A stretch of DNA of 64,000 bases, taken from JALSNL01 sp036479585. GTDB lineage: Bacteria; Bacteroidota; Ignavibacteria; Ignavibacteriales; Melioribacteraceae. Numbering within the stretch: position 1 is the first letter of the stretch; every line of letters begins with the position of its first letter. This document shows, in pieces, positions 45,495 through 53,210 of this stretch. The notes beneath the pieces are model-generated. The model was given only the letters and a program-made list of their open reading frames with translations. It made no database searches and was not told where the DNA came from. Position numbers and translations under genes: made by a program. Where the stretch lies: contig OZ245062.1 in assembly GCA_965224785.1 (NCBI GenBank), positions 3,100,001-3,164,000 of the forward strand, written 5' to 3'.

Positions 45495-46370
45495 GTGAAT
45501 AAGACACAACATAAAATTTATGTAGGATTTTTTTTCATTACTACTTTTGCAGTTTTGTTTTTGTTGATATATAATGGTTTTGATTATTACTCAACTCCAG
45601 CAGAAGAAAAATTTTTTTCTCCAGAGCATTTAGATTTAAAACCTAGTGGGATGTGGGGACACGGATTTGGAATTGTTGGAACTCTGTTAATATCTTTTGG
45701 TGTTGCCATTTATATGATTAGAAAGCGAGTGAAAAGTTTAGCTCGTTTTGGAGCATTAAAACATTGGTTAGAGTTTCATATTTTCCTTTGTACAGTTGGA
45801 CCAATTCTTGTTCTATTCCATACTGCGTTTAAGTTTGGTGGAATTGTTTCTATAAGTTTTTGGAGTATGGTTGCAGTTTTTTTAAGTGGAATTGTTGGTC
45901 GGTTTATTTATATCAGAATACCCAGAACCATTGAAGGAGAAGAACTAAATATAGAGCAGATAAAAACTATTAACAAAAATTTATCTCTAAAGCTAAAAGC
46001 AGAGTACAGTATTGATCAAGAAATTATAGATAGTATTGAATCATTGTCAAGTAATGAAAATTCAAGTTCAAAAAATTTAATGGAATTTTTTACTGAGTTT
46101 GTACCTGATATCTTAAGGAATAGAAATTACACAAAAAGTATTGACAATAAATTAAGAATCATTAATGTGTCTTTGCAAAACAGAAAAGAAATTAAGAGAA
46201 TAATTAAAGAAAAAATTTCCGTAACAAATAGAATCAACTACTTACGAACAATGCAAAATCTTTTTAAGTATTGGCATGTAGCACATTTACCTTTTGCAAT
46301 TATTATGCTTGTAATAATGTTGGTTCATGTAATTGTTACAATTACTTTTGGTTATAGGTGGATCTTTTAA
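45495..46370 (+). CDS. Polytopic membrane protein, probable b-type cytochrome of an electron-transfer cluster
   Basis: 291 residues from a GTG start. Five likely membrane helices: about 9-29, 55-75, 92-112, 116-138 and 262-285, with a 120-residue soluble loop between the fourth and fifth. Histidines sit in or at helix ends (56, 90, 95, 109, 261, 264, 278), arranged as in four-helix b-type cytochromes and ferric-reductase-like domains, so one or two haems b are plausible. I cannot name a family with certainty. It is the first of six collinear genes ending with two multihaem cytochromes and a barrel; the expected role is moving electrons through the inner membrane (inference). Confidence 0.7.
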   Translation: MNKTQHKIYVGFFFITTFAVLFLLIYNGFDYYSTPAEEKFFSPEHLDLKPSGMWGHGFGIVGTLLISFGVAIYMIRKRVKSLARFGALKHWLEFHIFLCTVGPILVLFHTAFKFGGIVSISFWSMVAVFLSGIVGRFIYIRIPRTIEGEELNIEQIKTINKNLSLKLKAEYSIDQEIIDSIESLSSNENSSSKNLMEFFTEFVPDILRNRNYTKSIDNKLRIINVSLQNRKEIKRIIKEKISVTNRINYLRTMQNLFKYWHVAHLPFAIIMLVIMLVHVIVTITFGYRWIF

Positions 46371-46378
46371 GGAGTAAA

Positions 46379-46987
46379 ATGAAATTAAGAGCCTTACATA
46401 TTTATTTGATTTTAATTGTTGTTGTTATTTTAGCAGTTGTATTTTTCAGCTCTGACGAAAAATCAAAGTTACAAGTAGAAAATAGGTCTATTTTAAATAA
46501 AGAAAAAATTCCAAATGACGATATCCATAACGGTATTATTAGTTTGGATTCTCAAACTCCCACCAAAGACAATGTCAATAATGATGTAGTTTCTAAAATG
46601 AAAATATTAGAAAATGAATTTGCAAGTGGTTCAACTGACACAGTAAAAATGTTAGAGCTTGCAAACATGTTAACTGCTGGACATCAGATTGAGAAAGGAA
46701 TAATTTATTATAATAAAATTTTAGAAATTGACTCTAAAAGATCAGATGTACTTTTGCAATTAGCATTTATCCATTCAAGCTCTGGTGAATTTTCCAAAGC
46801 AATTGATGTAACAAAAAAAATGTTAATAATTAATCCTTCAAACAAAACAGCTCTTTATAACTTGGGAGCATTAAACGCTACCATTGGTAAGAAAGAGTTA
46901 GCAAAATCTATTTGGAATGATATTTTGAATAAATTTCCAAACTCTGAAATTGCCGAGAAAGCTAAAAACTCCCTTACTAGACTGTAA
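46379..46987 (+). CDS. Membrane-anchored TPR protein
   Basis: 202 residues from ATG 46379, which has a perfect GGAG site 4 bp upstream; an in-frame GTG at 46358 would add seven residues and overlap the previous gene. One N-terminal hydrophobic helix (about 4-22) anchors it facing the periplasm. The C-terminal part has tetratricopeptide repeats (GIIYYNKILEIDSKRSDVLL, EFSKAIDVTKKMLIINPSNK, AKSIWNDILNKFPNSEIAEK). TPR partners are common in cytochrome c assembly and in multihaem clusters. It starts 8 bp after the b-cytochrome-like gene. Confidence 0.8.
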   Translation: MKLRALHIYLILIVVVILAVVFFSSDEKSKLQVENRSILNKEKIPNDDIHNGIISLDSQTPTKDNVNNDVVSKMKILENEFASGSTDTVKMLELANMLTAGHQIEKGIIYYNKILEIDSKRSDVLLQLAFIHSSSGEFSKAIDVTKKMLIINPSNKTALYNLGALNATIGKKELAKSIWNDILNKFPNSEIAEKAKNSLTRL

Positions 46988-47056
46988 ATTTTTATTTATA
47001 TTCAAAAAAGACTTTACATCGCATATTTATTCATTAAATTATAATCCAATAGCATA

Positions 47057-47088
47057 ATAAAGTTTGTACAAAATAAAGTTTGTACAAA
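47057..47088. promoter_or_regulatory. Tandem 16-bp repeat with TTTGTACAAA palindrome, possible operator
   Basis: ATAAAGTTTGTACAAA occurs twice head to tail, and each copy contains the palindrome TTTGTACAAA. It lies 28 bp upstream of the oxidoreductase start, in the only sizeable gap (129 bp) of the electron-transfer cluster, so a regulated internal promoter is likely. Confidence 0.55.
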
Positions 47089-47116
47089 ATATATTTTATA
47101 ACAATATCTAAGTTAT

Positions 47117-48448
47117 ATGGAAGTTTTACTTGAAAGCATTCTTGTTTATTCTATTGTAGCTTTGGTTATTATAACAACATTCTATTTCTATTTTCGATCT
47201 CACAAAAAACAAACCAAAACAACTTTAGAAAAAATTGAACGAGCCAAGGAGTATGGTTTTAACGAACCAGTCTCTTTGCATCCGGTAATTAATCAAGATA
47301 TTTGTATTGGAAGTTCTGCTTGCGTAACCGCTTGTCCCGAGCATGATATAATTGGACTAGTGGAAGGCAAAGGAAAAACTATAAATGCATCACATTGTGT
47401 TGGACATGGAGCTTGTTTTCATGCTTGTCCAGTTGAGGCAATTACACTTGTTATTGGAACTGAACAACGTGGAGTAGAATTACCTCATGTTAACCAAACA
47501 TACGAAACCAACATAAAAGGTATTTACATTGCCGGAGAATTAGGCGGAATGGGTTTAATAAAAAATGCAGTTGAACAAGGCAACAAAGCAATGTCAAATA
47601 TAATTAGCAGTCTTCCTAAAAAAAGAACAGCAACGTTTGATGTAATTATAATTGGTGCCGGCCCTTCAGGAATATCTGCAACTTTAACTGCTGCAAAAAA
47701 CAAATTGAAATTTTTAACTGTTGAACAAGACAGTTTAGGCGGAACTGTTTTTTCTTTCCCAAGAGCAAAAGTTGTTATGACCTCCCCTGTTGAATTACCT
47801 TTACACGGTAAAATCAAATTACGAGAAACTTCAAAATCAGAATTACTTTCTCTTTGGACAGAAGTTCTTGGTAAAAATAAAATTAGCATAAATGAAAATG
47901 AAAAAGTTTTAGAAATAACAAAAACACAAGATTATTTTGAAGTTAAAACGAACCAAGAAGAATACACTTGTTCACGTGTTCTTTTATCTATTGGAAGACG
48001 AGGTTCACCTAGAAAATTAGGTGTCCCGGGAGAAAATAAAGAGAAAGTATATTACAGATTGCTTGAACCAGAATTAATAAATGATAAAAATATTTTAGTT
48101 GTTGGTGGTGGCGATTCTGCCATTGAAACTGCACTATTACTTGCTGAGGCTGGAACAAACCAAGTTACACTTTCATATAGATCTGATTCTTTTAAGAGAG
48201 CGAAACCAAAAAATTTAGAAAAAATTACTAAAGCTAAAGATGAAAACAAAATCAGTGTAATTTATAATTCAACTGTAAAAAAGATTGAAGATAGTAATAT
48301 AGAATTAGTAATTAGCAAAGAACAAATCTTAACTTTAGATAATGATTTAGTTTATGTATTTGCCGGCGGAGAATTACCAAATAAATTTTTAGAAAAAATA
48401 GGAGTTAAGATTTCTAAAAAATTTGGAGAAACAATATTAAAACACTAA
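47117..48448 (+). CDS. Membrane-anchored FAD/NAD(P) oxidoreductase with atypical double ferredoxin domain
   Basis: 443 residues. N-terminal membrane helix (about 7-27). A two-cluster ferredoxin domain follows, but the second ligand of each motif is replaced: Cys63-x2-Ser66-x2-Cys69-x3-Cys73-Pro and Cys94-x2-His97-x2-Cys100-x3-Cys104-Pro. From residue 174 there is a thioredoxin-reductase-like flavoprotein: FDVIIIGAGPSGISA binds FAD and NILVVGGGDSAIETALLLAE binds NAD(P). The CxxC disulfide of thioredoxin reductase is not seen between them, so it is not a thioredoxin reductase. It likely takes electrons from NAD(P)H via FAD and Fe-S to the membrane cytochrome (inference). Its end overlaps the next gene. 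Confidence 0.85.
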   Translation: MEVLLESILVYSIVALVIITTFYFYFRSHKKQTKTTLEKIERAKEYGFNEPVSLHPVINQDICIGSSACVTACPEHDIIGLVEGKGKTINASHCVGHGACFHACPVEAITLVIGTEQRGVELPHVNQTYETNIKGIYIAGELGGMGLIKNAVEQGNKAMSNIISSLPKKRTATFDVIIIGAGPSGISATLTAAKNKLKFLTVEQDSLGGTVFSFPRAKVVMTSPVELPLHGKIKLRETSKSELLSLWTEVLGKNKISINENEKVLEITKTQDYFEVKTNQEEYTCSRVLLSIGRRGSPRKLGVPGENKEKVYYRLLEPELINDKNILVVGGGDSAIETALLLAEAGTNQVTLSYRSDSFKRAKPKNLEKITKAKDENKISVIYNSTVKKIEDSNIELVISKEQILTLDNDLVYVFAGGELPNKFLEKIGVKISKKFGETILKH

Positions 48449-50016
48449 CCCTAATATTATCTTTCTCTTTATCAATTGTTTTACTAGCACAAATTTCTCC
48501 TGGTGATTTAGCAAAAGTTCATGCAGATTTGGAAGGGATGAGCAACTGTACACAATGTCATGTTTTGGGTAAACAAGTGGATCAAATTAAATGTCTTAAT
48601 TGCCACGAAGAACTTAGAGATATAATTAGTCTTAATAGAGGTTATCATTCAAACAAAGAAGTTACATCAAAAAAATGTTGGTCTTGTCATGGAGATCATT
48701 ATGGAAGAAATTTTGAAATAGTAAGATTTAATGAAAAAAAGTTTGACCATTTGAAAAGTGGATACGAATTAATTGGGAGTCATAAAAATTTGGATTGCAA
48801 TAAGTGCCACAACTCAAATTTTATTGAAAACAAAAGACTTGAACTAAAAAGTAAAACTTTTTTAGGACTTGATAAAAGATGTTTAACATGTCACGAAGAT
48901 GAACATCAAGGAACTCTTAATAGCAATTGCGAAACTTGTCATAATCTAGAAAAGTTTTCACAAGTAGAAAAATTTAACCATAATGATGCAAAGTATATAT
49001 TAACTGGAAAACACAAAGAAGTTGATTGTAACAAATGTCATACTTTTGAACAAAGAAATAATAAAAGGTTTCAAATTTTTACTGGTATAAAATATCAAAC
49101 ATGTAACTCTTGTCATAGTGATGTTCACAAAGGAAATTTTGGAACTGATTGTAAGTCATGTCATAATACAGAATCATTTTTAAAAGTATCTATGTCAAAA
49201 AATTTTAATCATAGTAGAACAAAATTTCCATTGATAGGTAAACACAGAACGGTTAGCTGTAAAAGTTGCCATAAAAACTCTCTCTCAGATAAACCTAAAT
49301 ATAAAATGTGTTTGGATTGTCATATAGATTTTCACAAAGGAGAGTTTGTTAATAATAATGCAACTAGTGACTGTAAAGATTGCCATAGTGAATATGGTTT
49401 TTCTCCATCTCACTTTACTTTGGAGAAACACAACAATACAAAATTTTTATTGACTGGAGCTCATAATGCTGTGGCTTGTATTGATTGCCATAAAGTTGAT
49501 GACAATTGGAAATTTAGAATTAGTGGTGAAACTTGTATTACTTGTCATGAAAATGTTCATGCAAATTCAATTAGTAAGAAATATTTTAATGAGAATAAAT
49601 GTGAAACTTGTCATGTTACAACAACTTGGCAAGAAGTAAAATTTGAACATACACAAACTGGTTTTGAACTAATTGGGAAACATAAAAAAACAAATTGTTC
49701 AAGCTGTCATTTTGATAATGAAAAATTAACAAGCAATGAAAAACAGTTTGTTGCTGTAAACTCAAATTGTTCTTCGTGTCATACAGATATTCATCGTGGA
49801 CAGTTTGTAGAAGACGGAAAAGAATTATGCATCGAGTGTCATAATTTTGATAATTGGGAACCAACACTTTTTAATCATGAAAACACAAAATTTAAAATTG
49901 AAGGAGCTCATAAACAAGTGCAATGTTTTGAGTGTCATAAACCAAAAGATGATGAAGAAGGAAATTATTTCTATTATAAAAATGAGGATGTGAGATGTAT
50001 AAGTTGTCATTCTTAA
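48436..50016 (+). CDS. Multihaem c-type cytochrome with 20 CxxCH motifs
   Basis: About 526 residues. I count 20 CxxCH haem-attachment motifs (first NCTQCH, last RCISCH), about one per 25 residues, in the repeating form FxHxxTxFxLxGxHxxxxCxxCH, where the extra histidines can be distal ligands. A signal peptide (KTLTLILSFSLSIVLLAQ) is coded in frame upstream of the first TTG (48529), but the frame has no ATG, GTG or TTG before it. The best start is ATT at 48436, 7 bp after TTTGGAG, overlapping the previous gene by 13 bp. It is exported to the periplasm or outer membrane and should carry electrons. Confidence 0.9.
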   Translation: MKTLTLILSFSLSIVLLAQISPGDLAKVHADLEGMSNCTQCHVLGKQVDQIKCLNCHEELRDIISLNRGYHSNKEVTSKKCWSCHGDHYGRNFEIVRFNEKKFDHLKSGYELIGSHKNLDCNKCHNSNFIENKRLELKSKTFLGLDKRCLTCHEDEHQGTLNSNCETCHNLEKFSQVEKFNHNDAKYILTGKHKEVDCNKCHTFEQRNNKRFQIFTGIKYQTCNSCHSDVHKGNFGTDCKSCHNTESFLKVSMSKNFNHSRTKFPLIGKHRTVSCKSCHKNSLSDKPKYKMCLDCHIDFHKGEFVNNNATSDCKDCHSEYGFSPSHFTLEKHNNTKFLLTGAHNAVACIDCHKVDDNWKFRISGETCITCHENVHANSISKKYFNENKCETCHVTTTWQEVKFEHTQTGFELIGKHKKTNCSSCHFDNEKLTSNEKQFVAVNSNCSSCHTDIHRGQFVEDGKELCIECHNFDNWEPTLFNHENTKFKIEGAHKQVQCFECHKPKDDEEGNYFYYKNEDVRCISCHS

Positions 50017-53000
50017 TATTATTATTTCTAGTAAAAATAGTTACTGCTCAGTCTCCGCACGGAGCAGACTTTAACTATGAATGTCAAGAATGTCACACAA
50101 CAGATACGTGGAAAATTTCATCCAGCAAATTAAATTTTGAACATGCTCAAACCGGATTTGAATTGATTGGTCAACATAAAGTCCTTGACTGTCAATCATG
50201 TCATTCCGCTTGGGAATTTTCTAACACTCCCCAAGATTGCTATCAATGTCATACAGATATACACAATAATACTGTAAGTAAAAGTTGTGATAATTGTCAT
50301 TCATCCAAATCTTGGGTAATTGAAAATATTAATGATGTTCATAGAATGAGTCGCTTTCCTTTAGTTGGCGCTCATCAACAAGCTGATTGTCAAGATTGTC
50401 ATAAGTCGTTTGACAATTTACAATTTGAACAACTTGGCATTGATTGTATTGATTGTCATATTAGTGATTATGAATCATCAACTTTACCTAACCATAGAGA
50501 AGCAAATTTTTCAAATGATTGTCAGCAATGTCATCTAATTACTGATCAACAATGGTCTAGAGCAAATTTTGAACATAGTTTTTTCCCACTTGAAGGTGGT
50601 CATAAAATAAGTAATTGTTTTGATTGTCATTCTCAAAATAATTTTGAAGGACTTACACAAGATTGTATAGTTTGTCATCAAAATGATTATAACTCTACAA
50701 CAAATCCAAATCATTCAAATTTAAACTTTTCTAAAAATTGTTTGGACTGTCACTCAACTAATCCAAACTGGCGTCCTACAGATTTTAGACTTCACGATAG
50801 TTTTTATCCATTGCTAGGTGCTCATAAAACTATTGCTAATGATTGTGCAAAATGTCATTCAACTGGTTACGAAAATACTCCAACAGATTGTTTTAGTTGT
50901 CATAAACAAAATTATGAGAATACAGCAAACCCCAATCATAAATCAGCAGGCTTCTCTACAGATTGTGAATCATGTCATAATTTAAATGCTTGGCAACCAG
51001 CTTCGTTTGATCATGATAATCAATTCTTCCCAATATATTCTGGCAAACATAATGGTAAGTGGAATGATTGTAGTGATTGTCATTCTAATTCTTCTAACTT
51101 TCAAATATTTGAATGTGTTACATGTCATGAACACAATCAAACAGATATGGATGACAACCACAAAGAAGTAAATGGATATATTTATCAGAGTACCGCCTGC
51201 TTGGCTTGCCATCCAACCGGAGATGAAGGAAATGGTTTTAGTCATTCAACAACACAGTTTCCATTAACCGGTGCTCACGTTAGTGTGGATTGTAGTACTT
51301 GTCATACTAATGGTTATAGTGGAACATCAACAGAATGTTTTGTTTGTCATGAAAATAAATATGCAAGTGCCGTAAACCCTAATCATAGCAGTGCTGGCGT
51401 TGATACTAAGTGTGAGGTTTGTCATACAACTAATGCTTGGCAACCATCAACATTTAGTCATACCACAACTGGTTTTGAATTAGCTGGTGGACATAATTTA
51501 CCACAATGTTCTAGTTGTCATTCGGGTAGCACTTCCAATGCTTCTTCAGATTGTTTTAGTTGTCATGCAGCTAATTATACATCTGCACCAGAACATGTTT
51601 CTCAAAACTATCCAAAGGAATGTGAACAATGTCATAATACAACGGATTGGAAACAAACAACTTTTAATCATTCAACAACACAGTTTCCATTAACCGGTGC
51701 TCACGTTAGTGTGGATTGTAGTACTTGTCATACTAATGGTTATAGTGGAACATCAACAGAATGTTTTGTTTGTCATGAAAATAAATATGCAAGTGCCGTA
51801 AACCCTAATCATAGCAGTGCTGGCGTTGATACTAAGTGTGAGGTTTGTCATACAACTAATGCTTGGCAACCATCAACATTTAGTCATACCACAACTGGTT
51901 TTGAATTAGCTGGCGGACATAATTTACCACAATGTTCTAGTTGTCATTCGGGTAGCACTTCCAATGCTTCTTCAGATTGTTTTAGTTGTCATGCAGCTAA
52001 TTATACATCTGCACCAGAACATGTTTCTCAAAACTATCCAAAGGAATGTGAACAATGTCATAATACAACGGATTGGAAACAAACAACTTTCAATCATTCG
52101 GCAACACAGTTTCCATTAACCGGTGCTCACGTTAGTGTGGATTGTAGTACTTGTCATACTAATGGTTATAGTGGAACATCAACAGAATGTTTTGCTTGTC
52201 ATGAAAATAAATATGCAAGTGCCGTAAACCCTAATCATAGCAGTGCTGGTGTTGATACTAAGTGTGAAGATTGTCATACAACTAATGCTTGGCAACCTTC
52301 ACCATTTAATCATACTACAACTGGTTTTGAATTAGCTGGTGGACATAATTTACCACAGTGTTCTAGTTGTCATTCAGGTAATACTTCCAATGCTTCTTCA
52401 GATTGTTTTAGTTGTCATGCAGCTAATTATACATCTGCACCAGAACATGTTTCTCAAAACTATCCAAAGGAATGTGAACAATGTCATAATACAACGGATT
52501 GGAAACAAACAACTTTCAATCATTCGGCAACTCAGTTTCCATTAACCGGTGCTCACGTTAGTGTGGATTGTAGTACTTGTCATACTAATGGTTATAGTGG
52601 AACATCAACAGAATGTTTTGCTTGTCATGAAAATAAATATGCAAGTTCAGTAAACCCTAATCATAGCAGTGCTGGTGTTGATACTAAGTGTGAAGATTGT
52701 CATACAACTAATGCTTGGCAACCTTCAACATTTAATCATACTACAACTGGTTTTGAATTAGCTGGTGGACATAATTTACCACAGTGTTCTAGTTGTCATT
52801 CAGGTAATACTTCCAATGCTTCTTCGGATTGTTTTAGTTGTCACGCGGCTAATTATAATAGTACAACTAACCCTTCTCATCAATCTTCAGGGTTTGGAAC
52901 TCAATGTCAGGATTGTCACCAGACTAATGCTTGGACTCCTGCTACGTTTGATCATGATGCTCAATTCTTCCCAATATACTCTGGCAAGCATAGAGAAAAG

Positions 53001-53207
53001 TGGAATAATTGTAACGACTGTCATACAAATGCAAATGACTTCTCTCAGTTTTCTTGTTTCACTTGTCATGAACATAACCAAACTGATACGGATAAAGATC
53101 ATAAAGAAGTAAATGGTTATTCTTATGTTAGCACGGCTTGTTTAAGTTGCCATCCAACGGGTGATGATTCTGCATTCTTAAAATTTCATCCAAAAGTTCT
53201 TAAATAG
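49995..53207 (+). CDS. Giant multihaem c-type cytochrome with 43 CxxCH motifs
   Basis: 1070 residues with signal peptide (about 1-19, ending VTAQ). I count 43 CxxCH motifs: 16 in the N-terminal 407 residues, then 3 complete six-haem units of 142 residues, a fourth five-haem unit, and four in the C-terminal segment. Distal-histidine words (NHSSAG, GAHVSVDC, GGHNLPQC) precede the motifs. The segment FFPIYSGKHxxKWxxC to CHPTGD occurs twice (near residues 345-405 and at the C-terminus), showing that the protein grew by duplication. Such haem density implies a long electron wire in the periplasm or at the cell surface. The start overlaps the preceding cytochrome gene by 22 bp. Confidence 0.92.
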   Translation: MYKLSFLILLFLVKIVTAQSPHGADFNYECQECHTTDTWKISSSKLNFEHAQTGFELIGQHKVLDCQSCHSAWEFSNTPQDCYQCHTDIHNNTVSKSCDNCHSSKSWVIENINDVHRMSRFPLVGAHQQADCQDCHKSFDNLQFEQLGIDCIDCHISDYESSTLPNHREANFSNDCQQCHLITDQQWSRANFEHSFFPLEGGHKISNCFDCHSQNNFEGLTQDCIVCHQNDYNSTTNPNHSNLNFSKNCLDCHSTNPNWRPTDFRLHDSFYPLLGAHKTIANDCAKCHSTGYENTPTDCFSCHKQNYENTANPNHKSAGFSTDCESCHNLNAWQPASFDHDNQFFPIYSGKHNGKWNDCSDCHSNSSNFQIFECVTCHEHNQTDMDDNHKEVNGYIYQSTACLACHPTGDEGNGFSHSTTQFPLTGAHVSVDCSTCHTNGYSGTSTECFVCHENKYASAVNPNHSSAGVDTKCEVCHTTNAWQPSTFSHTTTGFELAGGHNLPQCSSCHSGSTSNASSDCFSCHAANYTSAPEHVSQNYPKECEQCHNTTDWKQTTFNHSTTQFPLTGAHVSVDCSTCHTNGYSGTSTECFVCHENKYASAVNPNHSSAGVDTKCEVCHTTNAWQPSTFSHTTTGFELAGGHNLPQCSSCHSGSTSNASSDCFSCHAANYTSAPEHVSQNYPKECEQCHNTTDWKQTTFNHSATQFPLTGAHVSVDCSTCHTNGYSGTSTECFACHENKYASAVNPNHSSAGVDTKCEDCHTTNAWQPSPFNHTTTGFELAGGHNLPQCSSCHSGNTSNASSDCFSCHAANYTSAPEHVSQNYPKECEQCHNTTDWKQTTFNHSATQFPLTGAHVSVDCSTCHTNGYSGTSTECFACHENKYASSVNPNHSSAGVDTKCEDCHTTNAWQPSTFNHTTTGFELAGGHNLPQCSSCHSGNTSNASSDCFSCHAANYNSTTNPSHQSSGFGTQCQDCHQTNAWTPATFDHDAQFFPIYSGKHREKWNNCNDCHTNANDFSQFSCFTCHEHNQTDTDKDHKEVNGYSYVSTACLSCHPTGDDSAFLKFHPKVLK
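51243..52858 (+). repeat. Four near-identical 426-bp coding tandem repeats
   Basis: Units start at 51243, 51669, 52095 and 52521, exactly 426 bp apart; the fourth stops about 90 bp short. Units 1 and 2 differ at about one base that I can see (GGTGGA/GGCGGA near 51490 and 51915), and 3 and 4 differ from them at more sites. Each unit codes six CxxCH motifs. Confidence 0.95.
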
Positions 53208-53210
53208 TTT

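Noticed and set aside
47117..48448. Thioredoxin reductase
   Set aside because: The redox-active CxxC is missing, and a ferredoxin domain and membrane anchor are present.
51243..52858. Regular repeats considered as a CRISPR array
   Set aside because: The repeat unit is 426 bp, contiguous and in frame with CxxCH motifs; there are no short repeats with unique spacers.
50982..53112. Overlapping plus and minus frames of 60-115 codons within the giant cytochrome
   Set aside because: They recur with the 426-bp period and are shadows of the repeated coding sequence.
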